A stretch of DNA of 64,000 nucleotides from Xanthomonas sacchari (GCF_024266585.1 NZ_CP100647.1:3143001-3207000), one strand, 5' to 3'. Shown: positions 32,109 to 42,650, counted from the first letter of the stretch. Numbers and translations: made by a program. The notes: generated by a model from the letters alone, not told the origin.

Positions 32109-33290
32109 TCAGACCGATTCCCCATTCCCGATTCCCGATTCCCGCAACACCACCAGATCGTCCCGATGAATCACGTTCTCGCCGTAGTTGTAGCCCAGGA
32201 TCGCCTCGATGTCGCGCGAGTGGCGGCCGGCGATGCGGCGGATGTCCACTGCCGCGTACTGGCTGACGCCGCGCGCCAGGCAGTGCTCGCCGGCCGCGTC
32301 GCGCAGGCGCACCTCGACCATGTCGCCGCGGCGGAACTCGCCCACGGCGCCGGCGACGCCGCCCGGCAGCAGCGAGGCGCCCTTGTCGCGCAAGGCGGCC
32401 GCAGCGCCGGCATCGACCAGGATCGCGCCCGGCTCCACCGGGACGTGGCGCAGCCAGTACTTGCGCGCGGCGATGCGGGTGCGCGCGGCATGGATGCGGG
32501 TGCCGCGCAGGCGGTCCTGGGCCAGGCCGCGCACCACCTCGGCGCTGCGCCCGTTGAACAGATAGGTCTCGATGCCGGCGGCGCCGGCCTTGGCCGCGGC
32601 CTCCAGTTTGGTGCGCATGCCGCCGGTGCCCACGCCGCTGCCGCTGCCGCCGGCCATCGCCAACACCGCCGCGCTCAGCTCCCGTACCTCGTGCAGCGGC
32701 TGCGCCTGCGGGTCGCGGCGCGGGTCGGCGGTGTACAGGCCGTCGATGTCGGTGGCGATGAACAGCGCATCGGCATCGACCAGGGCGGCGACGATCGCGG
32801 CGAGATTGTCGTTGTCGCCGAGCTTGAGTTCGTCCACCGAGACCGTGTCGTTCTCGTTGACCACCGGCAGCGCGCCCAGCCGCAGCAGCTCGCCCAGGGT
32901 GGCGCGTGCGTTGAGGTAGCGACGGCGGTTGCGCAGGTCGTCGTGGGTCAGCAGCACCTGCGCCACCGGCCGTTCGAAGAAGCGCTGCCACAGCGCGATC
33001 AGCTGCGCCTGGCCGAGCGCGGCCAGCGCCTGCCGCGCGGCCAGCGCCGCGCCCGCTTCGGCGGCCTTCGGCACGATGGCGCGGCCGGCGGCGACCGCAC
33101 CGGAGGACACGATCACCAGTTCGCGGCCGGCCGCCAGGTTGGCCGACACGAACTGCGCCAGGCCCAGCGCGAAGCGCGGAGTCAGGCCGCCACCGTCGGC
33201 GGCCAGCAGGCTGCTGCCGACCTTGAGCACCGCGCGCCGCCAGGGCGGCAGGCGTTGTTCGGCGAAGGGCGATGGCGTTTGTGTGGTCAT
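32109..33290 (-). CDS. proB: ProB, glutamate 5-kinase
   Basis: ProB phosphorylates glutamate in the first committed step of proline synthesis. The 393-residue protein has the amino acid kinase domain (VLKVGSSLL, NENDTVS, GDNDNLAA, GTGGMRTKL) and a C-terminal PUA domain. The ATG at 33290 is chosen; upstream codons are a shadow of the next gene. The last residues (ESGIGNGESV) are encoded by a GGGAATC heptamer element, so the C-terminus has been extended by the repeat. Confidence 0.95.
   Translation of the reverse strand: MTTQTPSPFAEQRLPPWRRAVLKVGSSLLAADGGGLTPRFALGLAQFVSANLAAGRELVIVSSGAVAAGRAIVPKAAEAGAALAARQALAALGQAQLIALWQRFFERPVAQVLLTHDDLRNRRRYLNARATLGELLRLGALPVVNENDTVSVDELKLGDNDNLAAIVAALVDADALFIATDIDGLYTADPRRDPQAQPLHEVRELSAAVLAMAGGSGSGVGTGGMRTKLEAAAKAGAAGIETYLFNGRSAEVVRGLAQDRLRGTRIHAARTRIAARKYWLRHVPVEPGAILVDAGAAAALRDKGASLLPGGVAGAVGEFRRGDMVEVRLRDAAGEHCLARGVSQYAAVDIRRIAGRHSRDIEAILGYNYGENVIHRDDLVVLRESGIGNGESV
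32115..32144 (-). repeat. GGGAATC heptamer repeat forming the end of proB
   Basis: Imperfect copies of GGGAATC (minus strand) overlap the last codons of proB and encode a Gly-Ile-Gly-Asn-type tail. Confidence 0.8.
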
Positions 33291-33294
33291 TGGA

Positions 33295-33552
33295 TCAGCG
33301 CGTGTTCCATTCGTACACGGTGAGATCGGAGCTGCCCTGGATCGCCAACGGATCGGCGGCGACGATCGCCTGCGCCTGCGCCAGGTCGTCCACGCCCTGC
33401 AGTAGGTAGGCACCGCCGCTGCGGTCGCTGAAACCGCCGGTCAGCGCCAGCAAGCCGCGTGCGCGCAGGTCGTCGAGGAAGGCCAAGTGCGGGGCGACCA
33501 CGCTCTCGTCGAAGTTGGGTTTGCGCATCGCCAGCACCAGGTAGTATTTCAT
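33295..33552 (-). CDS. YciI-like protein
   Basis: This 85-residue protein has the ferredoxin-like pattern of the YCII family: MKYYLVLAMRKPN, then PHLAFLDDLRARGLLALTG with the conserved His and Asp, and AQAIVAADPLAIQG. Members are small, often dimeric proteins of uncertain function. The ATG at 33552 matches the family N-terminus. Its stop lies four bases before the proB start, so the two are probably co-translated. Confidence 0.85.
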   Translation of the reverse strand: MKYYLVLAMRKPNFDESVVAPHLAFLDDLRARGLLALTGGFSDRSGGAYLLQGVDDLAQAQAIVAADPLAIQGSSDLTVYEWNTR

Positions 33553-33608
33553 CGTACGGCGTTCCTTCTGCAATCGGTTTGAATGTTCGGCGTCGCAGCG
33601 AATGCTGT

Positions 33609-33673
33609 TTGTGGGAGGGGCTTCAGCCCCGACGCGTTAGCGCTGAGGCGTCGGGGCTGAAGCCCCTCCCACA
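33609..33673 (+). repeat. REP-like perfect inverted repeat
   Basis: GTGGGAGGGGCTTCAGCCCC and its exact complement (25-base arms including GACGC) flank a 12-base spacer. The unit is the same family as the pair at 8917. It lies between argH and the yciI-like gene and could form a stable hairpin in the transcript. Confidence 0.88.
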
Positions 33674-33708
33674 GGATCAAGGCGCGGGGCCGAAGCCTCT
33701 CCAAGGAA

Positions 33709-35007
33709 TCAGCCGCCCAGCGCGTGCCAACGCGCCTGCAGCTCGTCAAGGCGCAGATCGGCGGCGGCACCGGGCGAGACCCGCGCGGCCAGGCTGCCTT
33801 CCGGCGTGCGCCCCTGCCCCGCACTGTCGGCGGACGCGGCGGCGGCCTGGTAGGCCTCGCGGAACGGCACGCCGGCCACCGCGGCTTCCACCGCCACGTC
33901 GGTGGCGTACATGCCCGAATCGATCGCCGCGCGCAGCTTGTCCTCGCGCCACTCCAGGTTGGCCAGCAGCGCCGGCAGCAGCTCCAGCGCCGCCAGGCCG
34001 CGGCCGAAGCCGTGGAAGATCGCGCCCTTGCTGCTCTGCAGGTCGCGGTGATAGCCCGACGGCAGCGACAGCAACTGTTCGATCTCGGTGCGCGCCGCGG
34101 CCACGCTGGCGTGGGTGGCGCGCATCAGCTCGATCACATCCGGGTTGCGCTTGTTGGGCATGATCGAGCTGCCGGTGGTGTACTGCGCCGGCAGCGCGAC
34201 GAAGCCGAATTCGCCGCTGGTGAACAGCGACAGGTCCCAGGCCAGGCGACGCAGGTCCAGGGTGGCGCTGCCCAGCGCTTCCAGCGCGGCCATCTCGAAC
34301 TTGCCGCGCGAGAGCTGCGCGTAGATCGGGCTGACCTGCAGGCGCGCGAAGCCCAGCGCGGCGGTCGTATGCGCACGGTCCAGCGGCAGGTTGACGCCGT
34401 AGCCGGCGGCGGTGCCGAGCGGATTGCAGTCGACCAGGCGCAAGGTGTCCTGGGCGCGCAGCGCATCGTCGATGAAGGCCTCGGCCCAGCCCGCCCACCA
34501 CATGCCGGCCGAGGACACCACGGCGCGCTGGATGTGGGTGTAGCCAGGCACCGGCAGGTCGCGCTCGGCCTGCGCGCGGTCCAGCGCGACCTTGGCGATC
34601 TCCGCGCTCAACTGCGCCAGCCGCGCCAGCTTGTCCTTCAGCCACAGCCGGGTGGCGACCAGGATCTGGTCGTTGCGGCTGCGCCCGGTGTGGATCTTGC
34701 GCCCGGCATCGCCCAGGCGTTCGGTCAGCCGCGCCTCGATCGCCGAGTGGCCGTCCTCGAAGCGCGCATCCAGCACGAACGCGCCGCTGCAGAAATCCTC
34801 GGCCAGTACCGCCAGCTCGCGCTGCAGCCCGGCCAGTTCGTCGGCGGACAGGATGCCGATGCGCCGCAGGCCTTCGGCGTGCGCGCCGCTGGCGGCGATG
34901 TCGTGCAGGAAGAACTCGCGGTCCAGGAGCACGTCGTCACCGGCCAGGAACGCCTGGATCTGGGTGTCGACGGCGACGCCGGGTTTTTGCCAGAGGAGAG
35001 TGGTCAT
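33709..35007 (-). CDS. argH: ArgH, argininosuccinate lyase
   Basis: ArgH cleaves argininosuccinate to arginine and fumarate, the last step of arginine synthesis. The 432-residue protein has the fumarase/lyase signature [12 protein letters not shown], the segment HTGRSRNDQ and the substrate-binding stretch GYTHIQ. The start at 35007 ([10 protein letters not shown]) is supported by a GAGGAG-like site just upstream; the open frame beyond it is a shadow of argC. The gap to argC carries heptamer repeats. Confidence 0.96.
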   Translation of the reverse strand: MTTLLWQKPGVAVDTQIQAFLAGDDVLLDREFFLHDIAASGAHAEGLRRIGILSADELAGLQRELAVLAEDFCSGAFVLDARFEDGHSAIEARLTERLGDAGRKIHTGRSRNDQILVATRLWLKDKLARLAQLSAEIAKVALDRAQAERDLPVPGYTHIQRAVVSSAGMWWAGWAEAFIDDALRAQDTLRLVDCNPLGTAAGYGVNLPLDRAHTTAALGFARLQVSPIYAQLSRGKFEMAALEALGSATLDLRRLAWDLSLFTSGEFGFVALPAQYTTGSSIMPNKRNPDVIELMRATHASVAAARTEIEQLLSLPSGYHRDLQSSKGAIFHGFGRGLAALELLPALLANLEWREDKLRAAIDSGMYATDVAVEAAVAGVPFREAYQAAAASADSAGQGRTPEGSLAARVSPGAAADLRLDELQARWHALGG

Positions 35008-35016
35008 TGGGAAGCC

Positions 35017-35060
35017 GGGAATGGGGATTGGGGAATGGGGATTGGGGAATGGGGATTCGG
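35017..35060 (+). repeat. GGGAATG/GGGATTG heptamer repeat
   Basis: Six imperfect tandem copies alternating GGGAATG and GGGATTG lie directly upstream of argH, between it and argC. Confidence 0.8.
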
Positions 35061-35108
35061 AAAGCGGCGCGCTGCGTCCGTTATAGATGCAGCACTGACG
35101 TGGGCGCC

Positions 35109-36092
35109 CTACTCCGGCGCGTGCATTGACGGGATCGACGTCAGCTCGGCCACGCCCAGCGCCAGATTGAGGTTCTGCATCGCCTGCGTCGCGGCGCCCT
35201 TGAGCAGGTTGTCCAGCGTCGCCACCAGCACCAGGCGCTTGTTGCCCGGGGCCAGGGTGAAACCGCCGAGCTGCACGCCGTGGCGGCCGGCGATGCGGCT
35301 GACCCACGGCGCCGCGTCCACCACCTCGATCAGCGGCTCGTCGGCGTAGCGCGTGCGATACAGCTGCTGCACCGCCTCCAGCTTCAGCGGCTGCTGCAGC
35401 CACAGGTTCACGGTCATGGTGATGCCGCGGAAATGGGGCGCCACGTGCGGCATGAACTCCACCGGCACGCCGAGCTGCGCGGACACCTCGCGCTCGTGCA
35501 TGTGGTCGGTCAGCGCGTACGGCATCAGGTTGTCGCGCAGCAGGTCGGGGTTGTTCTTGTCCGACGGCGTGGTGCCGGCGCCGGAGTAGCCGGACACGCC
35601 GAAGCACTGCGGCGGACCGGCCAGGTGCTCGCGCAACGGTGCGATCGCCAGCTGCATCGCGGTGGCGTAGCAGCCGGGATTGCTGATGCGGCGCTGTCCG
35701 GCATAGCGCGCGCGGGTCAGCTCCGGCAGGCCGTAGTACCAGGCCGGGTCGAAGCGGTAGTCGGCGGACAGATCGACCACGATCGGATCGGCCGCACCGG
35801 CGGCGACCGCCGCGTCCAGCGCCGCCACGTAGGGCGCGGCCTTGCCGTTGGGCAGCGCCAGCACCACCACGTCGGCGCGCTTGGCCGCCACCGCCTCCGG
35901 GTCGAGGTTCTCGTAGCGCAGTTCGCCCTGGTAGGCGTCGTGGTGCGCATCGACGCGCTGCCCGTCCAGCTCGCGCGAGGACAGGAACGCCAGGCGCAGC
36001 TGCGGATGCGCGGCGATCAGGCGGATCAACTCGGCGCCGGTGTGGCCGCGGGCGCCGACGATGCCGATGGAGAAGACGGGAGACGTGCTCAT
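35109..36092 (-). CDS. argC: ArgC, N-acetyl-gamma-glutamyl-phosphate reductase
   Basis: ArgC reduces N-acetylglutamyl phosphate to the semialdehyde with NADPH. The 327-residue protein has the nucleotide-binding motif [17 protein letters not shown], the catalytic Cys in [10 protein letters not shown], and the segment [13 protein letters not shown]. Its start overlaps the preceding GNAT gene by four bases, so the acetyltransferase is translated in the same operon. Confidence 0.96.
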   Translation of the reverse strand: MSTSPVFSIGIVGARGHTGAELIRLIAAHPQLRLAFLSSRELDGQRVDAHHDAYQGELRYENLDPEAVAAKRADVVVLALPNGKAAPYVAALDAAVAAGAADPIVVDLSADYRFDPAWYYGLPELTRARYAGQRRISNPGCYATAMQLAIAPLREHLAGPPQCFGVSGYSGAGTTPSDKNNPDLLRDNLMPYALTDHMHEREVSAQLGVPVEFMPHVAPHFRGITMTVNLWLQQPLKLEAVQQLYRTRYADEPLIEVVDAAPWVSRIAGRHGVQLGGFTLAPGNKRLVLVATLDNLLKGAATQAMQNLNLALGVAELTSIPSMHAPE

Positions 36093-36706
36093 GCGTGCGA
36101 ATCCAGGCGGAACTGCAGGTGGCGTTTCACCCCCGCCCATTCCGTATCGATGATGGAGAAGATGACGGTATCGCGCGGGGTGCCGTCGGGGTGGCGCTTG
36201 TGGTTGCGCAGCACGCCGTCCTGCTTGGCCCCCAGCCGCGCGATCGCGGTGCGCGAGGCCTGGTTGAACCAACTGGTCTCGAAGACGACGCTGAGGCAGC
36301 CGAGCGTGTCGAAGGCATGCCCGAGCAGCAGCAGCTTGGCCTCGGTGTTCAGGCCGGTGCGCTGCACCCGCGGGGCATACCAGGTGTAGCCGATCGACAG
36401 CGTCGGCACCTGCGGATCCAGGCCGTAGAAGCGCGTGCTGCCGACGATCTCGCCGTGCGCATCGCGCACCACGAACGGCAGCACCCGGCCCAGCGCCTGC
36501 ACCTCCAGCGTGGCGGCGACATAGGCGTCCACCCGCTCCGGCGCCGGCACGCTGGTGTACCACAGCGCGTCCAGGCCGCTGCCGCGCACGGCGTTGCGCA
36601 GGCCCTCGGCGTGCGCCGCCTGCAGCGGCTCCAGGCTGACGTGGCGGCCGCGCAGCGTGGGCACGCGGCGCCAGGCCTCGGGAAGCGCGGAATCGTTGCT
36701 GGACAT
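36089..36706 (-). CDS. RimJ/RimL-type GNAT acetyltransferase
   Basis: This 205-residue protein has the RimJ/L-like GNAT pattern: [19 protein letters not shown] at the start, [11 protein letters not shown], a [21 protein letters not shown] acetyl-CoA-binding region and [16 protein letters not shown]. It presumably N-acetylates a protein or small amine. The location between argB/A and argC, overlapping argC, suggests joint expression, but a role in arginine synthesis is not demonstrated. Confidence 0.87.
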   Translation of the reverse strand: MSSNDSALPEAWRRVPTLRGRHVSLEPLQAAHAEGLRNAVRGSGLDALWYTSVPAPERVDAYVAATLEVQALGRVLPFVVRDAHGEIVGSTRFYGLDPQVPTLSIGYTWYAPRVQRTGLNTEAKLLLLGHAFDTLGCLSVVFETSWFNQASRTAIARLGAKQDGVLRNHKRHPDGTPRDTVIFSIIDTEWAGVKRHLQFRLDSHA

Positions 36707-36733
36707 GGGGTCGTTCCTAGGCGAAGGGACCGC

Positions 36734-38050
36734 TCAACCCTGCAGGGTCGGCGTGCGCGTGGCGCAGTGCGCCACGCAGTGCTGGATCTGCTCGAAGGTC
36801 TCCAGGCCGTACCAGAACACCTTCCATTTTTCCTGCTTGAAGCAGCCGTCGGACTCGGCGTAGTAGAAGATGTTGACCTGGTTGTTGTGGCGCGAGCGCC
36901 AGAACAGCTGCGGCGTCTCCTCGCGCATCACGTTCCACACCGCGCGGCCCAGGCCCTCGCCCTGCGCGTCGTCGAGCACCGCGAACTTGTCCAGGTAGGT
37001 ATAGCCCCCCTCGTCGGTCAGGATCACCGCGGTGCGGTAGTTCTCGCTGACGTAGGCGCGCAGCAGCCGGGTGCTGTCGAAATAGTCCGGCACCAGGGTG
37101 CGGCCGAAGCTGGATTCGATCAGGGTCTTCAGCCGCGGCAGGTCCAGCTCGCTCCATGCCGTGGCGCGCAGCACCTTCTCGCCGCGCCGCACCAGGGTGC
37201 CCGAGCCCTTGTGGGTGAACAGTTCCTTGGCCAGGTCGGCCGGGCGCGTGATCGACACCGACGACTCCAGCGGCAGCCGGTCCAGCAGGTCCTTGATCTG
37301 CTCGATCTTCACCTTCATGCCGCCATGGATCCACGGCTGCGCGATCAGGTGGTCGTACTCGGTGGACAGGTTGATCGAATCGATCACCCTGCCCTGTTCG
37401 TCGAGCAGGCCGCCGGTGCCGGTGAGGAAGATGATCTTGTACGGCTGCAGTTCCTGCACCAGTTCGTTGGCGGCGAAATCGGCGTTGATGTTGAGGATCT
37501 GCCCGCTGGGCGTCTCGCCCAGGCTGGTGATGACCGGGATCGAGCCGGCCTGCAGGCTGGCCTCGATCGGCGCCAGGTTGACCGCGGTGACCTCGCCCAC
37601 CAGCCCGTAGGTGTCGCGGTCCAGGTACTGCGCCTCGAACACCCCGCCGGTGATCGAGGTGGCGCGCGCGCCGTTCTGCTGCAGCGCCTCGACCAGCTTG
37701 AGGTTGGAGGCCTGGAACACCCGGCGCACGATCGCCAGCGCTTCCGGCGAGGTCACCCGTAGGCCGTTGACGGTCTGCTTCTCGATGCCGGCGGCGGACA
37801 GTTCCGTGTCCAGCTGCGGACCGGCGCCGTGCAGCACGATCGGGGTCAGCCCCACCTCCTGCAGGAACGACAGCGAGGAGGTCAGCGCCTCCAGGTCGTC
37901 GCGCAGCACCGCGCCGCCGACCTTGACCACGGCGAAGCGCTTGGCGTCCAGTTGCGAGAAGCGCTTGAGGTACTGGCTGATCTCCTTCGCGCTGGCCATG
38001 CTCGAAAGCAGGCGCACGATGGTCTGGCGGGTTTGGCGGTTGGCGTGCAT
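36734..38050 (-). CDS. argB: bifunctional N-acetylglutamate synthase/kinase
   Basis: This 438-residue fusion makes N-acetylglutamate and phosphorylates it. Residues 1 to about 285 are an amino acid kinase domain ([36 protein letters not shown]). The remainder is a GNAT domain of the vertebrate NAGS type ([46 protein letters not shown]). The Xanthomonas enzyme of this layout is known to be bifunctional. No separate argA or argJ is seen here, consistent with the fusion supplying both steps. An alternative start at the internal Met18 is possible. Confidence 0.95.
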   Translation of the reverse strand: MHANRQTRQTIVRLLSSMASAKEISQYLKRFSQLDAKRFAVVKVGGAVLRDDLEALTSSLSFLQEVGLTPIVLHGAGPQLDTELSAAGIEKQTVNGLRVTSPEALAIVRRVFQASNLKLVEALQQNGARATSITGGVFEAQYLDRDTYGLVGEVTAVNLAPIEASLQAGSIPVITSLGETPSGQILNINADFAANELVQELQPYKIIFLTGTGGLLDEQGRVIDSINLSTEYDHLIAQPWIHGGMKVKIEQIKDLLDRLPLESSVSITRPADLAKELFTHKGSGTLVRRGEKVLRATAWSELDLPRLKTLIESSFGRTLVPDYFDSTRLLRAYVSENYRTAVILTDEGGYTYLDKFAVLDDAQGEGLGRAVWNVMREETPQLFWRSRHNNQVNIFYYAESDGCFKQEKWKVFWYGLETFEQIQHCVAHCATRTPTLQG

Positions 38051-38129
38051 GGCGTGGGGCGGTGTCCGAAGGAATGCGGGGTGGACGCGATCGCGGGATC
38101 GGTCCGGGCGACAGGGAAAGGCGCGCGGC

Positions 38130-39227
38130 TCAGCGCGCGCCGTTGATGATGCGGTGCACCGAGGCGGCGTAGCGCTGCAGCTGCTCCAGCGTCACGAACT
38201 CGTCGGCGGTGTGCGCCTGGGCGATGTCGCCCGGGCCGTAGACCAGCGCGGTGTAGCCGCCGGCGGAGAACAGCGAGGCTTCGGTCCAGAAGTCCACCGC
38301 GTTGCCGATCGGCAGCTCCAGCGCATCGGCGACGTCGCGCGCGGCCAGGCGCTTGTCCTCGGCGCGGGCGATGTCGCCGGAGGGCAGGCTCGGTCCGCGG
38401 AAGGTCTCCTCGAAGTGCGCCGCGGCCGGCTCGGCGAAGCCGGCGAAGGTCGCCAGCAAGGCGTCCACGTCCATCGACGGCAGCGGCCGGAAGCCGAAGC
38501 GCAGCTCCGCGGCCGGCGCGATCATGTTGGCCTTGATCCCGCCCTCGACCCGGCCGATGTTGAAGCGCAGCCCGGTCAGCCCGCCGAAGCGCGCGTGCGC
38601 CAGCGACTCCACGTGGTCCAGCGCGCGACCGCCCCAGCGCATCGCCTGGTGCAGCGCGCTGGCCGCGGCGTCCTGCTTGCCCGAGGCGTGGCCGGCGCGG
38701 CCGGCGAAGCGCATCAGCACCGAACTGATGCCGCGGTGCGCCAGCACCGCCTCACTCATGGTCGGCTCGGCCACCAGCACCGCCTCGTAGGCGATGCCGC
38801 GGGCCAGGAACGCGGCGATGCAGCGCGGGTCGTTGGCTTCCTCGTCGCTGGAGAACAGGAACGCGGCATCGCCGTCGCCGGCGTTGGCCGCGGCCAGCAG
38901 CGCCGCCGCCGCGCCCTTGATGTCGCACACGCCCAGGCCGACCACGCGATCGTCCAGGCGCCGCATGACGTGCGGATCGGCGCTCCAGTGCGGCGAATCC
39001 GGCACCGTGTCCAGATGCACGTTGAACAGATACTTCGGCGTGCCGCGCACCGCGTACAGGCTGACCGCGCCGGCGCCATGGTCGATCACCTCCACCGTGA
39101 AGCCGGGCAGCTGCGCGCGGATGTAGTCGAAGATGCCGTCGGGGCCGATCGCGCGCGGCGGGTTGCGGGTGTCGAAGGACACCAGCGCCTGCAGGTGATC
39201 GAGCGTGGAGGTGAGCAGATCGGTCAT
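38130..39227 (-). CDS. argE: N-acetylcitrulline deacetylase (ArgE type)
   Basis: This 365-residue M20-family zinc amidohydrolase removes the acetyl group in arginine synthesis. It has [11 protein letters not shown] with the first zinc ligand, [15 protein letters not shown] with the second, and [11 protein letters not shown] with the catalytic Glu pair. Because the carbamoyltransferase of the same cluster is the N-acetylornithine type, the physiological substrate is most likely N-acetylcitrulline. It lies upstream of argB/A on the same strand. Confidence 0.92.
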   Translation of the reverse strand: MTDLLTSTLDHLQALVSFDTRNPPRAIGPDGIFDYIRAQLPGFTVEVIDHGAGAVSLYAVRGTPKYLFNVHLDTVPDSPHWSADPHVMRRLDDRVVGLGVCDIKGAAAALLAAANAGDGDAAFLFSSDEEANDPRCIAAFLARGIAYEAVLVAEPTMSEAVLAHRGISSVLMRFAGRAGHASGKQDAAASALHQAMRWGGRALDHVESLAHARFGGLTGLRFNIGRVEGGIKANMIAPAAELRFGFRPLPSMDVDALLATFAGFAEPAAAHFEETFRGPSLPSGDIARAEDKRLAARDVADALELPIGNAVDFWTEASLFSAGGYTALVYGPGDIAQAHTADEFVTLEQLQRYAASVHRIINGAR

Positions 39228-39233
39228 GGTGGG

Positions 39234-39680
39234 TCAGGCCGCCGTGGGGCTGGTGCGGTAGAGGTCGGGATGGGCGATTTCCATCAGCGTCTGCGGCCGC
39301 GCCGGCGCGGCGAAGCCGTGCTGGGCGTACAGCGCATGCGCATCGGAGGTGGCGAGCAGGAAGCGGCGCAGGCCTTGCAGGTGCGGGTGTGCCATCACCG
39401 CCGCCACCAGCTGCTTGCCGTAGCCGCGGCCGCGGTAGGCGTCGAGCACGAACACGTCGGCGAGATAGCCGAAGGTCGCGCCATCGCTGATCACCCGGGC
39501 GAACGCCACCTGCCCCGCGCCGTCGAGATGGCCGCCGAAGCACAGGGAACCGGCGATCGCCCGCCGCACCGTGTCCAGCGGGATGCCCAGGCACCAATAG
39601 GCCTGCTCGCTGAGGAAGCGATGGATCAGCGGCAGATCCAGTTCCTGCTTGTCGGTGCTGATACGCAACGGGGAACGCAT
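39234..39680 (-). CDS. GNAT acetyltransferase
   Basis: This 148-residue GNAT protein has the acetyl-CoA motif region VLDAYRGRGYGKQLVAAVMAHP and the C-terminal segment ALYAQHGFAAP. Its substrate is unknown. The ATG at 39680 (MRSPLRIST) has an AAGGAT site ten bases upstream; a longer start at 39698 is possible. Its stop is only six bases before the argE start, so it is part of the arginine transcript. Confidence 0.87.
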   Translation of the reverse strand: MRSPLRISTDKQELDLPLIHRFLSEQAYWCLGIPLDTVRRAIAGSLCFGGHLDGAGQVAFARVISDGATFGYLADVFVLDAYRGRGYGKQLVAAVMAHPHLQGLRRFLLATSDAHALYAQHGFAAPARPQTLMEIAHPDLYRTSPTAA

Positions 39681-39762
39681 CGCGTCGGGATCCTTCATGG
39701 AACGCATGGGGAGCGCAAGCAGGCAGCGCCTGCCGCAGGCGGACGAACGGGGAACACGCCGC

Positions 39763-40101
39763 TCAACTCGAATAGAACCAGGCCGTGCGGATCAAGGCGT
39801 CCCTGACCTCGAAGACCGCCATGGTCTCCAGCGCCTGCGCCGCCAGTCCGTGGATCCGCTCGTGGTCGAACACCCACTGGCCCAGCACCGTCCGCGACAC
39901 CAGCTCCGCCCGCAAGGCGGGGTTGTTGAAGCGGTGTTCGGCGTAGAACGCGGCGAGCGCGCCCTTGCCCTGCAGCGAAGGCGACACGGCCGGCATCCGG
40001 TAGGAGACGAAATCCTCGGCGAAGCAGGCAAGGAAGGCGGACAGGTCGCGGCGGTTGTACGCTTCGAACTGCCGCGCGACCGGTTCGATCACGGCGGACA
40101 T
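39763..40101 (-). CDS. SnoaL/NTF2-like protein
   Basis: This 112-residue protein has the NTF2-like fold pattern of steroid-isomerase-like proteins: VARQFEAYNRRDLSAFLACF, then FAEDFVSYRMPA and the closing strands WVFDHERIHG and MAVFEVRDALIRTAWF. Many such proteins have no known activity. It lies between argG and a GNAT gene and is probably co-transcribed with the arginine genes. Confidence 0.82.
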   Translation of the reverse strand: MSAVIEPVARQFEAYNRRDLSAFLACFAEDFVSYRMPAVSPSLQGKGALAAFYAEHRFNNPALRAELVSRTVLGQWVFDHERIHGLAAQALETMAVFEVRDALIRTAWFYSS

Positions 40102-40178
40102 GGCGGTACGGTCCAGAGGGGAGGCAAACGATCCTCCACGGGTGACCGGGCCAGAGGTCCGGTCACCCGCGGCACGAC

Positions 40179-41414
40179 TCAGCGGTTGACCTGCGCGTAC
40201 AGCGTCGAACTCATGCCGAACAGCTTGATGAAGCCCTCGGCCTCGGCCACGCCCCAGTCCGCCGACTGCGCGTAGGTCGCGCCCTTGGCGTTGAGCAGGT
40301 GCGGCGACTTCACCGCCACCGCGTCGACGCGGCCGCCGCGGGTCTCCAGCGTCACCTCGCCGTTGACCATCGCCTGCGACGACTTCAGGAAGGCTTCCAG
40401 GTCGGTCTTCAGCGGATCGTGGTAGAAGCCTTCGTAGACCAGCTCCACCCACTTGCGCGCCACGTCCGGCTTGAAGCGGTTCTGCTGCTTGGTCAGCACC
40501 GCGTCCTCCAGCGCGCGATGCGCGGCCAGCAGCGCCACCAGGCCCGGCGCCTCGAACACGATGCGGCCCTTCAGGCCGATCACGGTGTCGCCGGTGTACA
40601 CGCCGCGGCCCACGCCGTACGGCGCGAACAGCTTGTTGAGCTTGGCCAGGATCTGCTCGCCCGGCAGCGCCTTGCCATCGAGCTCGACCGCCTCGCCCTG
40701 CACGAACTTCAGCTTCACCGTCAGCGGCTCGGTCGGCCACGCGCTGCGCGGCGCGCACCAGCCGCGGGCGCCCTCGCCCGGCGCTTCCCAGCGGTCGATC
40801 TCGCCGCCGGACATGGTCAGGCCGAGCAGGTTCTCGTTGATGGTGTAGGCCTGCTGCTTGGCGCGCACGCCGAAGCCGCGCTCTTCCAGGTACTTCTGCT
40901 CGTAGGCGCGGGTCTGGGTGTGTTCCTTCTGGATCTCGCGGATCGGGGCGACGATCTCGTAGTCGCCCAGCGCCTTGACCGCCAGATCGAAGCGCACCTG
41001 GTCGTTGCCCATGCCGGTGCAGCCGTGGGCGATGGTCTTGGTGCCCAGCTCCTCGGCGCGCTTGAGCGCGGCATCGACGATCAGGTAGCGGTCGGACACC
41101 AGCAGCGGGTACTGGCCCTGGTAGCCCTCGCCGGCCCACACGAACGGCTTGACGAAGCCGGCCCAGATCGCCGGGCCGCCGTCGACGGTGACGTGGCTGG
41201 CCGCCCCCAGTTCCGCCGCGCGCTTCTCGATGAAGTCGCGCTCCTCGGCATCCACACCGCCGGTGTCGGCGAACACCGTGTGCACGGCATAGCCCTTGGC
41301 CTGCAGGTAGGGAATGCAGAAGCTGGTGTCCAGACCACCGGAAAAGGCGAGGACGATGTCCTTGGTGCCGGGAGTGGAGACAGGGGAATCGGGAATGGGA
41401 GAAGCGGTGCTCAT
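40179..41414 (-). CDS. argG: ArgG, argininosuccinate synthase
   Basis: ArgG joins citrulline and aspartate to argininosuccinate with ATP. The 411-residue protein has the P-loop-type motif [13 protein letters not shown], the stretch [14 protein letters not shown] and the substrate segment [12 protein letters not shown]. It ends STLYAQVNR. Residues 5-16 ([12 protein letters not shown]) precede the family start [10 protein letters not shown] and are mostly encoded by a GGGAATC element, so the N-terminus has a repeat-derived extension of about 15 residues. Confidence 0.96.
   Translation of the reverse strand: MSTASPIPDSPVSTPGTKDIVLAFSGGLDTSFCIPYLQAKGYAVHTVFADTGGVDAEERDFIEKRAAELGAASHVTVDGGPAIWAGFVKPFVWAGEGYQGQYPLLVSDRYLIVDAALKRAEELGTKTIAHGCTGMGNDQVRFDLAVKALGDYEIVAPIREIQKEHTQTRAYEQKYLEERGFGVRAKQQAYTINENLLGLTMSGGEIDRWEAPGEGARGWCAPRSAWPTEPLTVKLKFVQGEAVELDGKALPGEQILAKLNKLFAPYGVGRGVYTGDTVIGLKGRIVFEAPGLVALLAAHRALEDAVLTKQQNRFKPDVARKWVELVYEGFYHDPLKTDLEAFLKSSQAMVNGEVTLETRGGRVDAVAVKSPHLLNAKGATYAQSADWGVAEAEGFIKLFGMSSTLYAQVNR
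41383..41400 (-). repeat. GGGAATC-type element inside the argG start
   Basis: The element (GGGGAATCGGGAATGGGA on the plus strand) codes for Pro-Ile-Pro-Asp-Ser-Pro in the ArgG N-terminus. Confidence 0.75.
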
Positions 41415-41472
41415 GGCGGTTTCCTTGATGACGCGTAAAAGTGGGGGCGAAGGCTGTTGCTGCGACGATTCT

Positions 41473-42504
41473 CTATTCCCGATTCCCGATTCCCGCTTGC
41501 GAAGCAAGCGCCGCCATCACGGCCTTCTGCACATGCAGGCGGTTCTCGGCCTCGTCGATGGCGATGCAGTTGGGCGAATCCATCACCGCGTCGGTGGCCT
41601 TGACGTTGCGGCGCAGCGGCAGGCAGTGCGAGAACACGCCGTTGTTGGTCAGGGCCATCTTGCGCTCGTCGACGATGAAGTGCTGGTACTGGTCGCGGAT
41701 CGGCTTCTCCGGGCCCCAGTTGCCGAAGAACGGCAGCGCGCCCCAGCTCTTGGCGTAGACCACGTCGGCGCCGGCGTAGGCGCTGTCGATGTCGTGGCTG
41801 ACGGTCAGCGAGCCGCCGCTCTCGGCCACGTTCTGCGCGGCCCAGCCCATGTAGCGCTCGTCGAGCACGTAGTCCGGGGTCGGGCACAGCAGGGTCACGT
41901 CCATGCCCAGGCGGGTGGCGATGGTCAGCGCGGAATTGGCCACCGCGGTATTCAGCGGCTTGGGATGGTAGGTCCAGGTCAGCACGTACTTCTTGCCGCG
42001 CAGGTCGCTGCTGCCGAAGTGCTCCTGCAGCGCCAGCGCGTGCGCCAGCTCCTGGCACGGGTGGGTGATGGTCTCCATGTTGATCACCGGCACCGGCGAG
42101 TACTTGGCGAAGCTCTTCAGCACCAGGTCCTCGCGGTCCTTGGCCCAGTCGACGAACTTCGGGAACGCGCGCACGCCGATCAGGTCCACGTAGCGGCCCA
42201 GCACCCGCGCCACCTCGGCGATGTGCTCTTCGGTGTCGCCGTCCATCACCGTGCCCAGGTCGAACTCGATCGGCCACGCGTCCTTGCCCGGCTGCAGCAC
42301 CACCGCGTGGCCGCCCAGTTGGAACGCGCCCAGCTCGAAGCTGGTGCGGGTGCGCATGGAGGGGTTGAAGAACACCAGCGCGATCGACTTGCCCTTCAGC
42401 TCGTTGCCGAGGCGGTTGCGCTTGAACAGCGCCGCCTGGGTCAGCACCGCGTCCAGCTCGGCGCGGCTCCAGTCCTGGGTGTTCAAGAAGTGCTTCAGAG
42501 ACAT
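41473..42504 (-). CDS. argF': N-acetylornithine carbamoyltransferase
   Basis: This 343-residue enzyme transfers carbamoyl phosphate to N-acetylornithine, giving N-acetylcitrulline, the Xanthomonas-type variant of the pathway. It has the carbamoyl phosphate motif [28 protein letters not shown], and the C-terminal loop [13 protein letters not shown]. The sequence closely matches the X. campestris enzyme as I recall it. The last residues (AGIGNRE) are encoded by a GGGAATC element. A possible attenuator precedes it. Confidence 0.95.
   Translation of the reverse strand: MSLKHFLNTQDWSRAELDAVLTQAALFKRNRLGNELKGKSIALVFFNPSMRTRTSFELGAFQLGGHAVVLQPGKDAWPIEFDLGTVMDGDTEEHIAEVARVLGRYVDLIGVRAFPKFVDWAKDREDLVLKSFAKYSPVPVINMETITHPCQELAHALALQEHFGSSDLRGKKYVLTWTYHPKPLNTAVANSALTIATRLGMDVTLLCPTPDYVLDERYMGWAAQNVAESGGSLTVSHDIDSAYAGADVVYAKSWGALPFFGNWGPEKPIRDQYQHFIVDERKMALTNNGVFSHCLPLRRNVKATDAVMDSPNCIAIDEAENRLHVQKAVMAALASQAGIGNRE
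41475..41495 (-). repeat. GGGAATC heptamer repeat forming the end of argF'
   Basis: Three copies of GGGAATC (minus strand) code for the final residues of the carbamoyltransferase and include its stop codon. Confidence 0.8.
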
Positions 42505-42598
42505 CGATCGATCCTTTGCAGCGGTGGGGACGCGGGACGCGCGGGAAGTTCTACAGGAAGGTTCTTTACGGGTGAAACTTTTCCGGGCGATGAAAACG

Positions 42599-42625
42599 AA
42601 AAAACCCAGCCTCGGGCTGGGTTTT
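42599..42625 (-). terminator. Rho-independent terminator or attenuator ahead of argF'
   Basis: On the minus strand AAAACCCAGCC and GGCTGGGTTTT form an 11-base-pair stem around a three-base loop, followed by six T. It lies about 95 bases before the argF' start. It could end a transcript from the upstream periplasmic gene or act as an attenuator; a small leader frame upstream ends in a sequence complementary to its 5' arm. Confidence 0.85.
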
Positions 42626-42650
42626 CAGAACGAACGGCACGACGCTCCGG

